The notes below the pieces were generated by a model. The model did not search any database. It had not been told where the DNA came from and saw nothing but the letters and a program-made list of their open reading frames with translations. This document shows, in pieces, positions 1-7,358 of a stretch of 28,457 nucleotides of DNA; position 1 is the stretch's first letter; the number at the start of each line of letters is the position of its first letter. Source of the DNA: JADJNW01 sp964523725 (GTDB taxonomy: Bacteria > Bacteroidota > Bacteroidia > Chitinophagales > Saprospiraceae); NCBI GenBank assembly GCA_964523725.1, contig CAZGAU010000058.1:1-28457 (forward strand). The letters run 5' to 3'. The position numbers were made by a program, and so were the translations under genes.

Positions 1-1271
1 CGATCCTGAGCACCGTTATTAATCACTGCAGAAGTTTGTGTTTCGGTCAGCCCGGGAATCTTATCTGTTCGGCTGGCATTGATCAGGCGCAGATCAGCAA
101 TTTTATTCTCCACTTGTTCTAAAAATGCCAAATTTTGAAAAATCAGTTGTTGCAATTTGATAAAATCCGTTGAGCGCTCTCCGAGCTGAAAACGCGAGCC
201 GGTCATGCCCAATTTCCTGAGAATCAGGCTATTTTCCAGATAAAACAAGCCGATGAAATATTCACGTTCGCGCACGTTGAGTTTTCTGAAATCATCCGCT
301 TTGATCCACACGCGATTAGGCGTCACATCCCGCAAGCTCTGCGAAGCGCCTTCCAGCAGCTGAACCGCGCATTTGAACGTATCAATCGCGTTCCTTGGAT
401 TAAGGTTATCCGCAAAACGGTATTGCTCTGCTAGCGAAGTCAGGATCACCGAAGGATGCATACCCTTGCTCAGATCGGAAAATGAAGTATGTATCAAATT
501 ATAAGCGTAATATACAATATTGTCTTTCATGTGTTTAGGCAATAAATATTTAGCAGCATTGCCATAAAAAGCCTTCAGGTCTTCTTCAAATGCATTTTGT
601 AATGACTTCCCGATGTTGATAGAAATAATCTGATCATAATCGGATAAAAGCGCATAAGTGCTGGGGAAAATGTTTCGCAAGTAAAAAGTGTCCATCTTGA
701 TTTGAGCACGAGCAGGATCATCTGAATAGATAAAAAACGGGCGGTTTTCAAATTCTTCCTTCAGGCGTGACAAAAAGCTCAACGTCAACTCTGACTGTGC
801 ACGATTCAGCAGCAGGGAGGAAGTGGCATCAATCAGGCGAGTGTTCAAATTGGCGCCCAGTCCACTGCCAAACACAATATCCACGAGGCTTGTAGCTACA
901 TCCTGGAGTGGGCCTTGCGGAGAGGTCACCAGATCAAAAGTGGTCGAATACTTCCGTTCGTAACGAATCCTGCCACGGTCAAGTATTACACGGTATTGTA
1001 GCTTTAAGGAGTGTAATTTACTGACAACCTGTGCATTAAACCTTGGCTTCTCTTCCGCGATGTATCGTAGCGGATCAAGGACAAAATCCCGCACATTGCG
1101 CCAGTCGTCGCGGTCGGCTTGAAGTGTAAGCAAATCCTTGTATAAATCAAGTGTATCCAACTCATTGATATCCAACGCATAAAACATCTTGGCATCGTAA
1201 TATGCGTTCTGTGAAAAGCTTGCAGAAAATGTGCAGAAAAAGAGTGCGAGGCTAACAAGTAATTTTTTCAT
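1..1271 (-). CDS. Secreted protein of unknown function, 3' end cut by window edge
   Basis: An open frame reads from ATG at 1271 (minus) to the left edge without a stop, giving at least 423 residues. It begins MKKLLVSLALFFCTFSASFSQ, a clear Sec signal peptide with probable cleavage after FSQ. The mature part starts NAYYDAKMFYALDINELDTLDLYKDLL and is largely alpha-helical-looking, with few cysteines and no motif I recognise. Reading the codons through the whole segment shows no frameshift. The C-terminus lies outside, so an outer-membrane or sorting domain there cannot be judged. Transcription would start in the 1272-1496 gap, which it shares divergently with the TapB-like gene. I do not recognise the family and assign no function. 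Confidence 0.85.
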   Translation of the reverse strand, partial: MKKLLVSLALFFCTFSASFSQNAYYDAKMFYALDINELDTLDLYKDLLTLQADRDDWRNVRDFVLDPLRYIAEEKPRFNAQVVSKLHSLKLQYRVILDRGRIRYERKYSTTFDLVTSPQGPLQDVATSLVDIVFGSGLGANLNTRLIDATSSLLLNRAQSELTLSFLSRLKEEFENRPFFIYSDDPARAQIKMDTFYLRNIFPSTYALLSDYDQIISINIGKSLQNAFEEDLKAFYGNAAKYLLPKHMKDNIVYYAYNLIHTSFSDLSKGMHPSVILTSLAEQYRFADNLNPRNAIDTFKCAVQLLEGASQSLRDVTPNRVWIKADDFRKLNVREREYFIGLFYLENSLILRKLGMTGSRFQLGERSTDFIKLQQLIFQNLAFLEQVENKIADLRLINASRTDKIPGLTETQTSAVINNGAQD

Positions 1272-1496
1272 AGATTGTTTTTTATCACCTTTCAACAATT
1301 GGCGAATATTAAGCTATTCATCTACAAATATGCCAATTTAAAAGCAATTAAGAAATTTAGATATTGTGAATTTGAGATTATCTTCTATTAGATTGCGCCT
1401 GAAAAAATATGTACCAATATTTACAGGGTATTTATAATTTTTTTGCGAATTTTTCTGTTTATTAATTCGGAATTTTTAACCAAATACACAACTCTG

Positions 1497-2198
1497 ATGA
1501 AAACCTCCAAAGCTATTTTCCCAATCACCATGCTTTGTTTCCTGGCTTTACCCATGACGCAGGCACAAGACTGTTCGGCATATTTTCCTTTCAAGAAAGG
1601 CGCCACGATGGCTTACACCACTTATGATGACAAAGACAAAGTGCTTGCTTCCCAAACCCAAAAGGTGACCATCATTGAAGATAAAGGCGCGGATGGACTG
1701 GTTGCGCAAATCAATATGGTGCTTTACGACAAGAAAGGCGAACAATCAATGGATGGCGATTACAAGATCACCTGCAAAGACAACACGCTGTTCATGGACG
1801 TGACAGCCACCATGCCCCAACTCACCGAAGCTTTTTCTTCCATGGAGGTAACGATGACCGGCAATGAGCTGCAAATTCCTTCCAAGCTCTCCGTAGGGCA
1901 AACCTTGCCCGATGCCAGCATGGAAATTCAGGCGGCCAGCGGCGGCTTAAACATTATGAAAATGAATATCGAAGTTGTTGATCGCAAAGTGGAGGCTAAA
2001 GAAACCGTGACTACTCCTGCGGGCACCTACGAATGCTATAAAATCAGCCAACATACCAATACCAAAATGCTGGTTGGAAAGTCTTTCAAAACGGTCAATT
2101 GGTACGCAGAAAACGTCGGGCTGGTCAGAACCGAAAATTATGATAAAAAAGGCCGCCTCGAAAGCTATATGGTGCTGACGAAATTCAACGAAGAATAG
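1497..2198 (+). CDS. TapB-like secreted protein (DUF3108-like fold)
   Basis: A 233-residue protein. The frame is open from an ATG at 1443, but the ATG at 1497 (MKTSKAIFPITMLCFLALPM) starts a proper signal peptide ending near TQAQ, so I choose it. After that, the mature protein begins DCSAYFPFKKGATMAYTTYD, a pattern typical of Bacteroidota proteins annotated as TapB family or DUF3108-like. These are predicted beta-rich periplasmic or surface proteins in which a molecule is sensed or held; their biochemical role is unsettled. The C-terminal half carries TPAGTYECYKI and WYAENVGLVRTENYD, also typical of the family (the Y-A-x-x-V-G-L-V-R motif). It converges on the sorting-domain gene at 2255 with a long hairpin between them. 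The family call is from memory of motifs, not a search. Confidence 0.75.
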   Translation: MKTSKAIFPITMLCFLALPMTQAQDCSAYFPFKKGATMAYTTYDDKDKVLASQTQKVTIIEDKGADGLVAQINMVLYDKKGEQSMDGDYKITCKDNTLFMDVTATMPQLTEAFSSMEVTMTGNELQIPSKLSVGQTLPDASMEIQAASGGLNIMKMNIEVVDRKVEAKETVTTPAGTYECYKISQHTNTKMLVGKSFKTVNWYAENVGLVRTENYDKKGRLESYMVLTKFNEE

Positions 2199-2208
2199 GA
2201 GATGAGGT

Positions 2209-2253
2209 GATAGGGTGATTGGTTTAATGACATAAAAAACCAGTCAACCTATC
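2209..2253. terminator. Bidirectional hairpin between convergent genes
   Basis: An imperfect inverted repeat fills the gap between the stop at 2196-2198 (+) and the stop at 2255-2257 (-). Arms pair as GATAGG/CCTATC, TGA/TCA and TGGTTT/AAACCA, separated by single mismatches, with a loop near 2226-2236. There is no clean U-run on the plus side, so termination strength is inferred from structure and position only. Confidence 0.6.
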
Positions 2254-2254
2254 A

Positions 2255-2632
2255 TTACCTTACCAGTGCCACATCTCCTGTTTTGATTTCGTCTTTCAGC
2301 TCACCTTCGTTATCATACGTCACCTTCACGATGTACACGTACACGCTGGCTTCCGCCGGTTGTCCTTTGAATTCACCGTTCCAGCCGTCTTCCTGATTCT
2401 GGCTTTCGTACACCAGATGCCCCCAGCGATTGAAAACCCGGAAATCATATTCGCTTACCGGGCAGCCGATATAAGGCTGAAAAATGTCATTAACACCATC
2501 TTCATTGGGCGAGAAAGCATTGGGAACGTAAATCTTGCAAGCACAATCTTCTTCCGTCGGCTTGCTTGTAAAAGAAGTAAAAACTGCGAAAATGCAGAGC
2601 AGCAGGAGGTAGATGTTGCTTTTCATGTTCAT
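2255..2632 (-). CDS. Stand-alone T9SS type B sorting domain (gliding-motility C-terminal domain) protein
   Basis: A 125-residue protein: a signal peptide (MNMKSNIYLLLLCIFAVFTS) followed almost directly by a CHU_C/TIGR04131-type domain. The hallmarks are NAFSPNEDGVNDIF at about residue 38, FRVFNRWGHLVYES and GWNGEFKGQPAEASVYVYIV. In this family the domain normally sits at the end of large exported adhesins or enzymes and is the signal for the type IX secretion system. Here no cargo precedes it. The frame extends upstream to 2980, but that part overlaps the flippase gene antisense and looks non-coding. The ATG at 2632 (or 2626) gives the signal peptide, which decides the start. Exported domain-only proteins could be structural, decoys or remnants; function unknown. 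Confidence 0.85.
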   Translation of the reverse strand: MNMKSNIYLLLLCIFAVFTSFTSKPTEEDCACKIYVPNAFSPNEDGVNDIFQPYIGCPVSEYDFRVFNRWGHLVYESQNQEDGWNGEFKGQPAEASVYVYIVKVTYDNEGELKDEIKTGDVALVR

Positions 2633-2683
2633 GAGATTATAATTTGTCAAAGCAAGAGTGTCTGAGTTGGTACAAAACCACGG

Positions 2684-2691
2684 CAAATGTA
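2684..2691 (-). promoter_or_regulatory. Putative -7 element TACATTTG for the sorting-domain gene
   Basis: The minus strand reads TACATTTG, an exact match to the Bacteroidota -7 consensus TAnnTTTG, 52 bases before the ATG at 2632 and after the upstream gene's stop at 2725. No convincing -33 TTTG is present. Confidence 0.4.
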
Positions 2692-2724
2692 TTAAAGGAT
2701 GAAAAAAATAAAAATATATTGCCG

Positions 2725-4239
2725 TTAAATTTTCAACCATTTTTTGGCGCGGTCTAAAGTGGCTGTCCAAAGGTTGTTTAAGTCGGGTGAAAAGCGGAAG
2801 TAAAGAATTACTGGAACGTAGAGCAGAACGATCAAAACCGACCGAATTACAATATCCAGAAACGGATTTGTCAGTTTTGGAAAAAAAGACACCAGGAAAT
2901 AGATAGCCAGCGACAATAATACAATCCATAGCGTCCGCCAGGTGAAAGGCTGCATTTTTAGTTTTGCAAATATGAACCAATATTTAATGATGTTATAAAT
3001 CGTAGTAGAAGTGAGTGTAGCCAGGGCAGCACCGTAAATATTCAGCCCAAAAGTCCTGATAAAGAGGAAGTTAAAAGCTACATTCAGCACCGCCAGCACC
3101 AGCACCAGATAAAAATTGAACCGGAAATATTTGGAATAGGCAATGATCTGTGAATTGATCCCCGTAGCCATATCCACAATACCGCTGAGTCCAAGGGTCA
3201 ACACGATCATTTTCCAGGGGCGGTAGGTATCCCCTTCGGGCATGATATCGAAAAAACTTTCCAGATTCAGCCAGATACCCAGGAAAAGCAGGCATCCCGC
3301 AATCAATTGATTGATCGAACTTTTATGATATAATTTTCGAATATTATCCCAGTCATTGGTTTGAATGGAATGCGCGACCACCGGTGCGGTGATTTTTTCC
3401 AGCGATTTGCGCGGGATGTCAATCGCCGTGCCCATGTATCCTACAATTGCAAAAATACCATTTGCTGCCCAGCCGCCTTCTATCAGCAGCGGAATCATCG
3501 CTTTGTCAATATAGAACATCAGCCCGCCGCTCACGCTGCCCAACACCCCATAAAAAGCAAACACCGACATTTCCCGCCGCAAAGGTTTCTTCAGAAAAGA
3601 AAAATCCGGTTTCAGATGCAATTGCCCCAGCCAATAGGTGTAGCCAATCAACGCCAGCGTGACCAGCGCATACACCAGCACGATGCCGTTGATAAAACCA
3701 ACCAGATTAATAATTTCCAGAAAAAGTAATATGGATAATATCGCGGTGCCGACTTTTACAAATACATTTTCAAAAAAGGTGGGAATTACAATGCGCAAAA
3801 AGTTCTTTATATAATTGATAAACAACACATTAAGCGCCACAAAAAGCGTCAGCGGTACGATGTAATAAAAAAACTGACGGATGTAAGGTTGTTGATTATT
3901 TTTATTAAAATAGTTGATCAAATTTTCACCGCCAAGCCAGGCAACTAGTGCAAACACCGCAAAACCGGACAGCGTTAGCGCTAACATTAAAAACAGAAAA
4001 CCATTATGTTTTTTCGCATCATCCCGAAAAACCGGGAAATACCGCACCACCAGATTCGTAGCGCCCAGTAACACAAATGGCGAAATAATCATCGCCCAGC
4101 TCACCAGAAACTGAAACAAGCCGAGTTCCTCGTCGCGCAAGCAAGCCGGATAAATAAACAAAGTATTCACCGCGCCCAACGCCACGCCGAAGTATGTAAC
4201 GATACTATCCTTAATGCCTTGTCGTTGAATAACGCCCAT
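2725..4239 (-). CDS. Wzx/RfbX-like polysaccharide flippase (MOP superfamily)
   Basis: A 504-residue, strongly hydrophobic protein with about 12-14 predicted membrane helices. It starts with the typical amphipathic lead and first helix (MGVIQRQGIKDSIVTYFGVALGAVNTLFIYP), followed by a second helix FLVSWAMIISPFVLLGATNLVVRYFP, as in O-antigen and exopolysaccharide flippases. Such proteins move undecaprenyl-linked oligosaccharides across the inner membrane. ATG at 4239 is preferred to an in-frame TTG at 4245. The gene is divergent from the glycan gene set beginning at 4356, and its product is a plausible exporter for the nonulosonate-containing unit made there. That link is inference from position. 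A lipid II flippase role (MurJ) is less likely given the neighbours. Confidence 0.85.
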   Translation of the reverse strand: MGVIQRQGIKDSIVTYFGVALGAVNTLFIYPACLRDEELGLFQFLVSWAMIISPFVLLGATNLVVRYFPVFRDDAKKHNGFLFLMLALTLSGFAVFALVAWLGGENLINYFNKNNQQPYIRQFFYYIVPLTLFVALNVLFINYIKNFLRIVIPTFFENVFVKVGTAILSILLFLEIINLVGFINGIVLVYALVTLALIGYTYWLGQLHLKPDFSFLKKPLRREMSVFAFYGVLGSVSGGLMFYIDKAMIPLLIEGGWAANGIFAIVGYMGTAIDIPRKSLEKITAPVVAHSIQTNDWDNIRKLYHKSSINQLIAGCLLFLGIWLNLESFFDIMPEGDTYRPWKMIVLTLGLSGIVDMATGINSQIIAYSKYFRFNFYLVLVLAVLNVAFNFLFIRTFGLNIYGAALATLTSTTIYNIIKYWFIFAKLKMQPFTWRTLWIVLLSLAIYFLVSFFPKLTNPFLDIVIRSVLIVLLYVPVILYFRFSPDLNNLWTATLDRAKKWLKI

Positions 4240-4272
4240 AATCAATTTTGCGCTGCGAAATTAGTGGATAAG

Positions 4273-4302
4273 TTTGAGTTGTTCCAAACTTTCTTACTTT
4301 TG
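4273..4302 (+). promoter_or_regulatory. Promoter for the methyltransferase gene (TTTG / TACTTTTG)
   Basis: TTTG at 4273-4276 and TACTTTTG at 4295-4302 are separated by 18 bases. This fits the Bacteroidota -33/-7 architecture (TTTG and TAnnTTTG). The start codon is at 4356, so the leader would be roughly 45-50 bases. Confidence 0.55.
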
Positions 4303-4355
4303 GGGCACGTTGCGAAATTTATTTTCGTTCTTCTATTTTTCTAAAGTATGACCCA

Positions 4356-5192
4356 ATGAAATATTGCGCCTGTTGCGGTTCTGAACTTCGCCCCCTGGAT
4401 ATCCGGGATAATTTTTTGAATAATCCTTTACAACAATGCACCTTTTGTGGTCATATCCAATTGGCACAAATTCCGGACGAAGCCGCTCTTTTGCGTTATT
4501 ACGAAACAACCTACAGCACTCAACGCTCGAAAAAGAATTGGATTGTGTACCACAAAACCATGCAAAAAAGAGCCGCGGCGCAAATGAATTATATAAATCT
4601 TTTTTTTAATATTAATACCCAAAGTACCGTCCTGGATTATGGCTGTGGCTACGGCTATTTGTTGCAGGCTTTGAAGCAGCACACCCCTCACGCTGCCGGT
4701 GTGGATTATGATGATCGCTGCATCGAGAGTTGCCAGGAGAAAGGCTTAACAGTTTCCAAGATTCGGTCGGAACAAGAACTGGCAGATTTACCCAAAGTAG
4801 ATTTGCTCACCGCCAGCCACGTAGTCGAACATCTGACTGATCTTGAAGGATTTATAAATTTAATAAAACAAAAATCTGATCACGCTTTTATCGAAGTGCC
4901 TTGTTATGATCTCGTGCACGACCGGCAATGGGTGGATCAGATGGGACATATTCATTTTTTTAATGAAAAAAGTCTGAGGCTCTTGCTGGATAAACACAAT
5001 TGCGAAATCCTCGACCTTCACCGCTGTGGGCCTTCCATGTGGATGCAATGGTACCGCCCCGCGGAATACGTTCAAAACAAGATCAGAATGCTGCCCTTTT
5101 TTAACCGGATGGATTATTTTTGGGGTTATTACAGCAATCAAAACCCGGAAGGCATCTGGCTGCGGGCGTTTGTTAAAACCAGCGTTGGTTAA
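4356..5192 (+). CDS. SAM-dependent methyltransferase with N-terminal zinc ribbon
   Basis: A 278-residue protein. Residues 4-31 hold two CxxC pairs (C4/C7 and C28/C31), a small zinc-ribbon-like module as found in sugar C-methyltransferases. The SAM-binding motif I is VLDYGCGYGYLLQ near residues 91-103. The Methyltransf_23-type segment SHVVEHLTDLEGFI follows near residue 150. Proteins of this architecture in polysaccharide clusters methylate nucleotide sugars or finished glycan units, here possibly a sugar of the same surface glycan. The ATG at 4356 overlaps the stop of a three-codon ORF (ATG at 4348) as ATGA. It ends 121 bases before the synthase gene, with a hairpin and a new promoter between, so it need not be strictly co-transcribed. 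Exact substrate unknown. Confidence 0.8.
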   Translation: MKYCACCGSELRPLDIRDNFLNNPLQQCTFCGHIQLAQIPDEAALLRYYETTYSTQRSKKNWIVYHKTMQKRAAAQMNYINLFFNINTQSTVLDYGCGYGYLLQALKQHTPHAAGVDYDDRCIESCQEKGLTVSKIRSEQELADLPKVDLLTASHVVEHLTDLEGFINLIKQKSDHAFIEVPCYDLVHDRQWVDQMGHIHFFNEKSLRLLLDKHNCEILDLHRCGPSMWMQWYRPAEYVQNKIRMLPFFNRMDYFWGYYSNQNPEGIWLRAFVKTSVG

Positions 5193-5240
5193 AATATTAC
5201 ATCCGCTATTTGGATTTTCTTAATGTTCGATCAAAATTCA

Positions 5241-5271
5241 AGGCTGATTTGTTATCTGGTGTAATCAGCCT
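5241..5271 (+). terminator. Perfect hairpin after the methyltransferase gene
   Basis: Arms AGGCTGATT and AATCAGCCT pair perfectly over 9 bases around a 13-base loop. The following TAATT is a poor U-tract, so this may be a weak terminator or an operator. It ends 7 bases before the -7 element at 5279. Confidence 0.45.
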
Positions 5272-5278
5272 AATTCAC

Positions 5279-5286
5279 TAAATTTG
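5279..5286 (+). promoter_or_regulatory. Putative -7 element TAAATTTG for the nonulosonate operon
   Basis: An exact TAnnTTTG match lies 28 bases before the ATG at 5314. The -33 region coincides with the hairpin at 5241-5271, so a protein bound there could block the promoter; no good TTTG is found at 17-21 bases. Called on the -7 match and position. Confidence 0.45.
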
Positions 5287-5313
5287 CACGCTAAAAAAAA
5301 TACTTAATATACA

Positions 5314-6195
5314 ATGCAAAAAGCTCCATATCACGCCCCAATCATGGTTGCAGAAATCGGCTGCAATCACATGGGCAAATTTGATATTGCCAAGGAACTG
5401 ATCAAACTGGCAAAAAACTGCGACGCGCAATACGCTAAATTTCAAAAACGTACCCCCAAGGAGTTGCTTACGCCCGAGCAATACAACGCTCCGCACCCGG
5501 TTCCTTACAATTCCTACGGCAATACCTACGGCGCTCACCGGGAATTTCTGGAATTCGACCAGGAACAGCACGCCGATCTGAAGAAATATTGCGAAGAAAT
5601 TGGCGTCGGTTACGCCACTTCCGTGTGGGACAATACCTCTGCCAAGGAAATCATCGAATTACAACCGGATTACATCAAAGTGCCTTCGGCTTGTAATAAT
5701 CATTTTTCCATGCTCAAGCAATTACGCGATGATTATCAGGGAGATGTGCATATTTCCACCGGCATGACCACGCTGGACGAAGCCGAGCAGGTGGTGAAAT
5801 TTTTCGAGGAAACCGGTCAGGCCAAAGACAGAGTCGTGCTCTACAGCTGCACTTCGGGCTATCCGGTGCCGTTTGAAGACATTTGTCTGCTGGAAATCAA
5901 TCGTTTACAGGATATGTTCGGCGATCGGGTTCAAACCATCGGTTTTTCCGGACACCATCTGGGCATCGCGATTGACGTAGCAGCTTTCACGCTGGGCGCG
6001 CATTGGATCGAACGCCATTTCACCAAGGATCGCACCTGGAAAGGCACAGACCACGCGGCTTCGCTCGAACCCGGCGGCTTGTCAAAACTCGTGCGGGATT
6101 TGAATGCCACACACAAAGCATTGCGTTATAAATCAACCGAAATCCTGGAAATTGAAGACGTTCAACGCCAAAAACTGAAGTACCGAGCCCAATGA
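5314..6195 (+). CDS. Nonulosonic acid synthase (NeuB/NANS family), 9-phosphate type, no SAF domain
   Basis: A 293-residue TIM-barrel synthase that condenses PEP with a mannose-type hexose to form a nine-carbon ulosonic acid. Visible motifs are MVAEIGCNHMGK (11-22), AKFQKRTPKELLT (41-53), ISTGMTTLDE (147-156), YSCTSGYPVPFED (177-189) and GTDHAASLEP (244-253). H215 and H235 fit the two metal-binding histidines of NeuB. The stretches FSGHHLGIAI and TWKGTDHAASLEP resemble animal NANS (SGH, TWKGSDH) more than the bacterial free-sugar type (SDH, PGPDH). That suggests ManNAc-6-phosphate or mannose-6-phosphate as substrate. The protein stops where the C-terminal SAF (antifreeze-like) domain, usual in NeuB, would begin. 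Its stop overlaps the next start (ATGA), so translation is probably coupled. Confidence 0.9.
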   Translation: MQKAPYHAPIMVAEIGCNHMGKFDIAKELIKLAKNCDAQYAKFQKRTPKELLTPEQYNAPHPVPYNSYGNTYGAHREFLEFDQEQHADLKKYCEEIGVGYATSVWDNTSAKEIIELQPDYIKVPSACNNHFSMLKQLRDDYQGDVHISTGMTTLDEAEQVVKFFEETGQAKDRVVLYSCTSGYPVPFEDICLLEINRLQDMFGDRVQTIGFSGHHLGIAIDVAAFTLGAHWIERHFTKDRTWKGTDHAASLEPGGLSKLVRDLNATHKALRYKSTEILEIEDVQRQKLKYRAQ

Positions 6196-7358
6196 GCAAA
6201 GTAATCGCTTTTATCCCGGCGCGCTGCGGGAGCAAGTCCATCCCGATGAAAAACATCGAGCAACTGTGCGGGAAACCATTGATTTACTGGAATTTGGCAG
6301 CACTGGAGCATTGCGCCCAGATTGACGAAATCGTTGTCGCGACTGATTGCTCGGAAATTGAAACCATCGTCCAGCGTTTTGACTTCCAAAAAGTGAGCGT
6401 TTTTCGCCGCAGCGACGCCAATGCGCAGGATACCTCCTCCACCGAGTCGGTGATGCTGGAATTTATTGAGCAAATCCATCCTGATGGCAACGATCTGTTT
6501 ATGCTGGTACAGGCAACTTCTCCGCTCACGACTACAGAAGATTTTCAGGGCGGTTTGGACAAGTTTCGCAAGAGCGACGCCGATTCTCTGCTTACCTGCG
6601 TGCGCTGGAAGCGTTTTTTCTGGTCGCCCGATGGTCAAAGCCTGAATTATGATTATCGCCAACGCCCCAGGCGCCAGGATTTTCAAGGGATGTTAATGGA
6701 AAACGGCGCTTTTTACATCAGCCGCGTCAAGGATATAATAAAATATAAAAATCGACTAAATGGCAGGATTGTCATTTACGAAATGCCCGAATATACTGGG
6801 CTGGAACTCGATGAGCCACACGATTGGCATATCATGGAACAGCTCATGCGTAAGTATCGAATCCGGGAAGAGGTGCGGGATTTCAGTACAATCAAGCTTT
6901 TTGCCACCGACGTGGACGGCGTGCTAACCGATGCCGGCATGTATTATTCTGAAAAAGGCGATGAATTAAAAAAATTCAACACGCATGATGGTAAAGCGCT
7001 GGAACTGATGCGCAAAAAAGGCATCAAGACGGCGATTATTACTTCCGAGCAGACCGAAATGGTGGCGCGGCGCGGCGCGAAGCTTAAAGTAGATTACGTT
7101 TTTCAAGGTTTGCAGCACGGCGGCAAACTGGACGCCATCCTGGAGATGTGTAAAAAGGAAAATATCCAGCTGAGCGAAGTCGCTTACATCGGCGATGACA
7201 TTAACTGCCGGGAAGCTTTGGAAAACGTAGGTTTTGCGGCTTGTCCGGCGAATGCGCTCCCGGATATTAAAGCCGTACTGAATATTATTCACCTGGAAAA
7301 AAGCGGCGGAGAAGGCGCTATCCGTGAGTTTTACGAGCGATTTATGAAGGGTCTATGA
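6192..7358 (+). CDS. CMP-nonulosonate synthetase fused to KdsC-like HAD phosphatase
   Basis: A 388-residue fusion. Residues 1-225 are an acylneuraminate cytidylyltransferase: nucleotide loop IPARCGSKSIPMKNI (8-22), VQATSPLT (106-113), ENGAFYI (170-176) and LDEPHDW (206-212). Residues 232-388 are a HAD phosphatase of the KdsC/KDN-9-phosphate type: motif I DVDGVLTD (D240, D242), TS at 284-285, K312, GDD at 334-336, and the C-terminal SGGEGAIREF, which resembles the KdsC tail that reaches a neighbouring subunit's active site. All HAD catalytic residues are present, so it should remove the 9-phosphate made by the upstream synthase; the other half then activates the sugar with CTP. Animal CMAS has the same order of domains. 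The loop reads ARCGSKS instead of the usual ARGGSKG. It overlaps both neighbours by ATGA. Confidence 0.9.
   Translation: MSKVIAFIPARCGSKSIPMKNIEQLCGKPLIYWNLAALEHCAQIDEIVVATDCSEIETIVQRFDFQKVSVFRRSDANAQDTSSTESVMLEFIEQIHPDGNDLFMLVQATSPLTTTEDFQGGLDKFRKSDADSLLTCVRWKRFFWSPDGQSLNYDYRQRPRRQDFQGMLMENGAFYISRVKDIIKYKNRLNGRIVIYEMPEYTGLELDEPHDWHIMEQLMRKYRIREEVRDFSTIKLFATDVDGVLTDAGMYYSEKGDELKKFNTHDGKALELMRKKGIKTAIITSEQTEMVARRGAKLKVDYVFQGLQHGGKLDAILEMCKKENIQLSEVAYIGDDINCREALENVGFAACPANALPDIKAVLNIIHLEKSGGEGAIREFYERFMKGL

Noticed and set aside
1272..1496. Promoters in the divergent gap before the TapB-like gene
   Set aside because: The A/T-rich sequence contains near matches but no exact TAnnTTTG in a sensible place on either strand.
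2633..2980. N-terminal extension of the sorting-domain frame, making a 241-residue protein
   Set aside because: It overlaps the flippase gene on the same strand in another frame, lacks a family pattern, and the signal peptide begins only at 2632.
6162..6686. A 174-residue minus-strand frame within the CMP-synthetase gene
   Set aside because: It is antisense to well-conserved motifs and has no signature of its own.
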